The notes under the pieces are model-generated. The model was not told the origin of the DNA. It saw only the letters and a list, made by a program, of their open reading frames with translations, and made no database searches. The position numbers and the translations under genes are program-made. A stretch of DNA of 64,000 nucleotides from NCBI GenBank assembly GCA_964549105.1, contig CAZJTZ010000006.1, positions 1 to 64,000 of the forward strand. Reading direction: 5' to 3'. This stretch comes from Hydrogenedens sp964549105 (GTDB lineage: Bacteria; Hydrogenedentota; Hydrogenedentia; Hydrogenedentales; Hydrogenedentaceae). This document shows, in pieces, positions 63,235 to 64,000 of the stretch (the stretch's first letter is position 1; each line of letters opens with the position of its first letter).

Positions 63235-64000
63235 TTAATGGAAACCTGAAATCTGGTTGCAAACGGTTATCCAGACACGGGTATAGGGAAATTGCAGTGG
63301 ATACCGAACAAACTCTACATGCCCATCAAGATACAACACATTCCCACCGCCTGGCTGATGGTTCAGCATAATATTATCATAGCCCTCTCCTTCGCCTTTT
63401 TTGAACAGATTGTCCCACATTAACGGAATTTCTGAGGTAGAAATACTCTGATTTAAGAATCTTTCTACACCGTCTCTTAACCGATAAACCGTTCTTTTGT
63501 GAACATCACCGGGATAAAACGGCATAAATGATAAATCCGATTCATATACTTTTGCTACCTCTGTTAGTGGAACATTTTTAGCCTGCGTAAGTAAATCTTG
63601 AAATACGGTGACAAAACCACCTTCTATTTCAGTGCGAGGGTCAGACGCTTGCTCATCACCACCCAATATTAAATATAAATATGGGACAATTACCCAGCCC
63701 CAATAAGAATAAGATATGTCATTTATTTTACATAAATCTACTTCACCCGTTGCCTCATTTGTGAACCAACCACCCGGTCCAAATGCAACCGTCCAGTCTA
63801 TATCTGATGGGCAAAGTAGCACCTTTAAGTCCGAAAGATACTCAGGATACATCCATTTCGGTTCAAAAAATGATTCTATTGTATTTACTTCACTACAGGG
63901 TTGGGCAGATTCAACCCACGGTGTTCGCAAAGCCTTTATGGGAGGATAATAACATCCTTTGCTTTCGTTTGAATACATTATTAATGCAAGCCCAATCTGT
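63235..64000 (-). CDS. DUF1559-type pseudopilin (5' end outside window)
   Basis: The frame stays open past the ATG at 63978: QIGLALIMYSNESKGCYYPP is the canonical DUF1559 segment that follows a prepilin helix, so the true start lies beyond 64000. The C-terminus has the H-X9-DG motif (NHQPGGGNVLYLDGHVEFV). These proteins carry a type IV prepilin leader and are found in large numbers in planctomycetes and relatives, presumably as pseudopilins or surface fibres. At least 255 residues are visible. Confidence 0.9.
   Translation of the reverse strand, partial: QIGLALIMYSNESKGCYYPPIKALRTPWVESAQPCSEVNTIESFFEPKWMYPEYLSDLKVLLCPSDIDWTVAFGPGGWFTNEATGEVDLCKINDISYSYWGWVIVPYLYLILGGDEQASDPRTEIEGGFVTVFQDLLTQAKNVPLTEVAKVYESDLSFMPFYPGDVHKRTVYRLRDGVERFLNQSISTSEIPLMWDNLFKKGEGEGYDNIMLNHQPGGGNVLYLDGHVEFVRYPLQFPYTRVWITVCNQISGFH

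Overview
The window is AT-rich chromosomal DNA from a Gram-negative bacterium, probably an uncultured, polysaccharide-degrading anaerobe. CMP-KDO synthetase implies an LPS outer membrane. 2-hydroxyacyl-CoA dehydratase-type proteins with their oxygen-sensitive activase imply anaerobic metabolism. Sulfatase-like enzymes, a GH78-like rhamnosidase, an agarase-like hydrolase, a DUF4091 protein, DUF1559/H-X9-DG pseudopilins and secreted proteins with long xxEG linkers recall the PVC group, Lentisphaerota and especially Candidatus Hydrogenedentota. That placement is an inference from gene content; no marker-gene phylogeny was possible.

Layout. 0-2.2 kb: a TPR lipoprotein (cut by the window edge), rnhB, and a small secreted protein with a good promoter and a palindrome in the promoter spacer. 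2.4-15 kb: a sulfatase locus with one canonical Cys-type sulfatase (C79) followed by four large paralogues carrying Thr in place of the formylglycine Cys. Two paralogues are on the minus strand and two on the plus strand. The fourth is a mosaic with a 1,374-bp block identical to the third and a one-base frameshift. 15-27 kb: a PAS/histidine-kinase/receiver hybrid, a DUF4091 hydrolase-like protein, a PHP phosphoesterase, a D-aminoacylase-like amidohydrolase and a 1278-residue surface protein. 27-36.6 kb: EF-P with Asn at the loop tip, a rhamnosidase fused to an L,D-transpeptidase domain, a Fic protein behind a 14-bp palindrome, an agarase-like hydrolase, a second hybrid kinase and tRNA-Ser(GGA). 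36.7-43.5 kb: Fe-alcohol dehydrogenase, sugar isomerase/epimerase, Tat-exported Gfo/Idh/MocA oxidoreductase, and a three-gene dehydratase/activase operon on the minus strand. 43.7-51 kb: a papain-type protease with PASTA repeats, RelA/SpoT, a pseudopilin and a small Lys-rich protein. 51-56.6 kb: a Ser/Thr kinase with an FGE-like domain, an ISL3-type insertion-sequence remnant and several unknown membrane-anchored proteins. 56.6-64 kb: kdsB-pyrG, a DUF1844 protein, ndk with a 30-residue AURKAIP1/COX24-type protein and strong terminator, a GLUG-repeat surface protein, and a DUF1559 pseudopilin cut by the window end.

How the genes work together. Most accessory genes point to extracellular degradation of sulfated or rhamnose-containing glycans. 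Three unrelated secreted proteins (22.9-26.7, 43.7-46.7 and 60.7-62.8 kb) share one C-terminal architecture: an acidic xxEG tetrapeptide linker followed by a duplicated EF-hand/dockerin-like module with conserved Cys. This looks like a common sorting or surface-attachment tag and is the best candidate in the window for a poorly described system. The rhamnosidase/L,D-transpeptidase fusion is the most unusual single gene.
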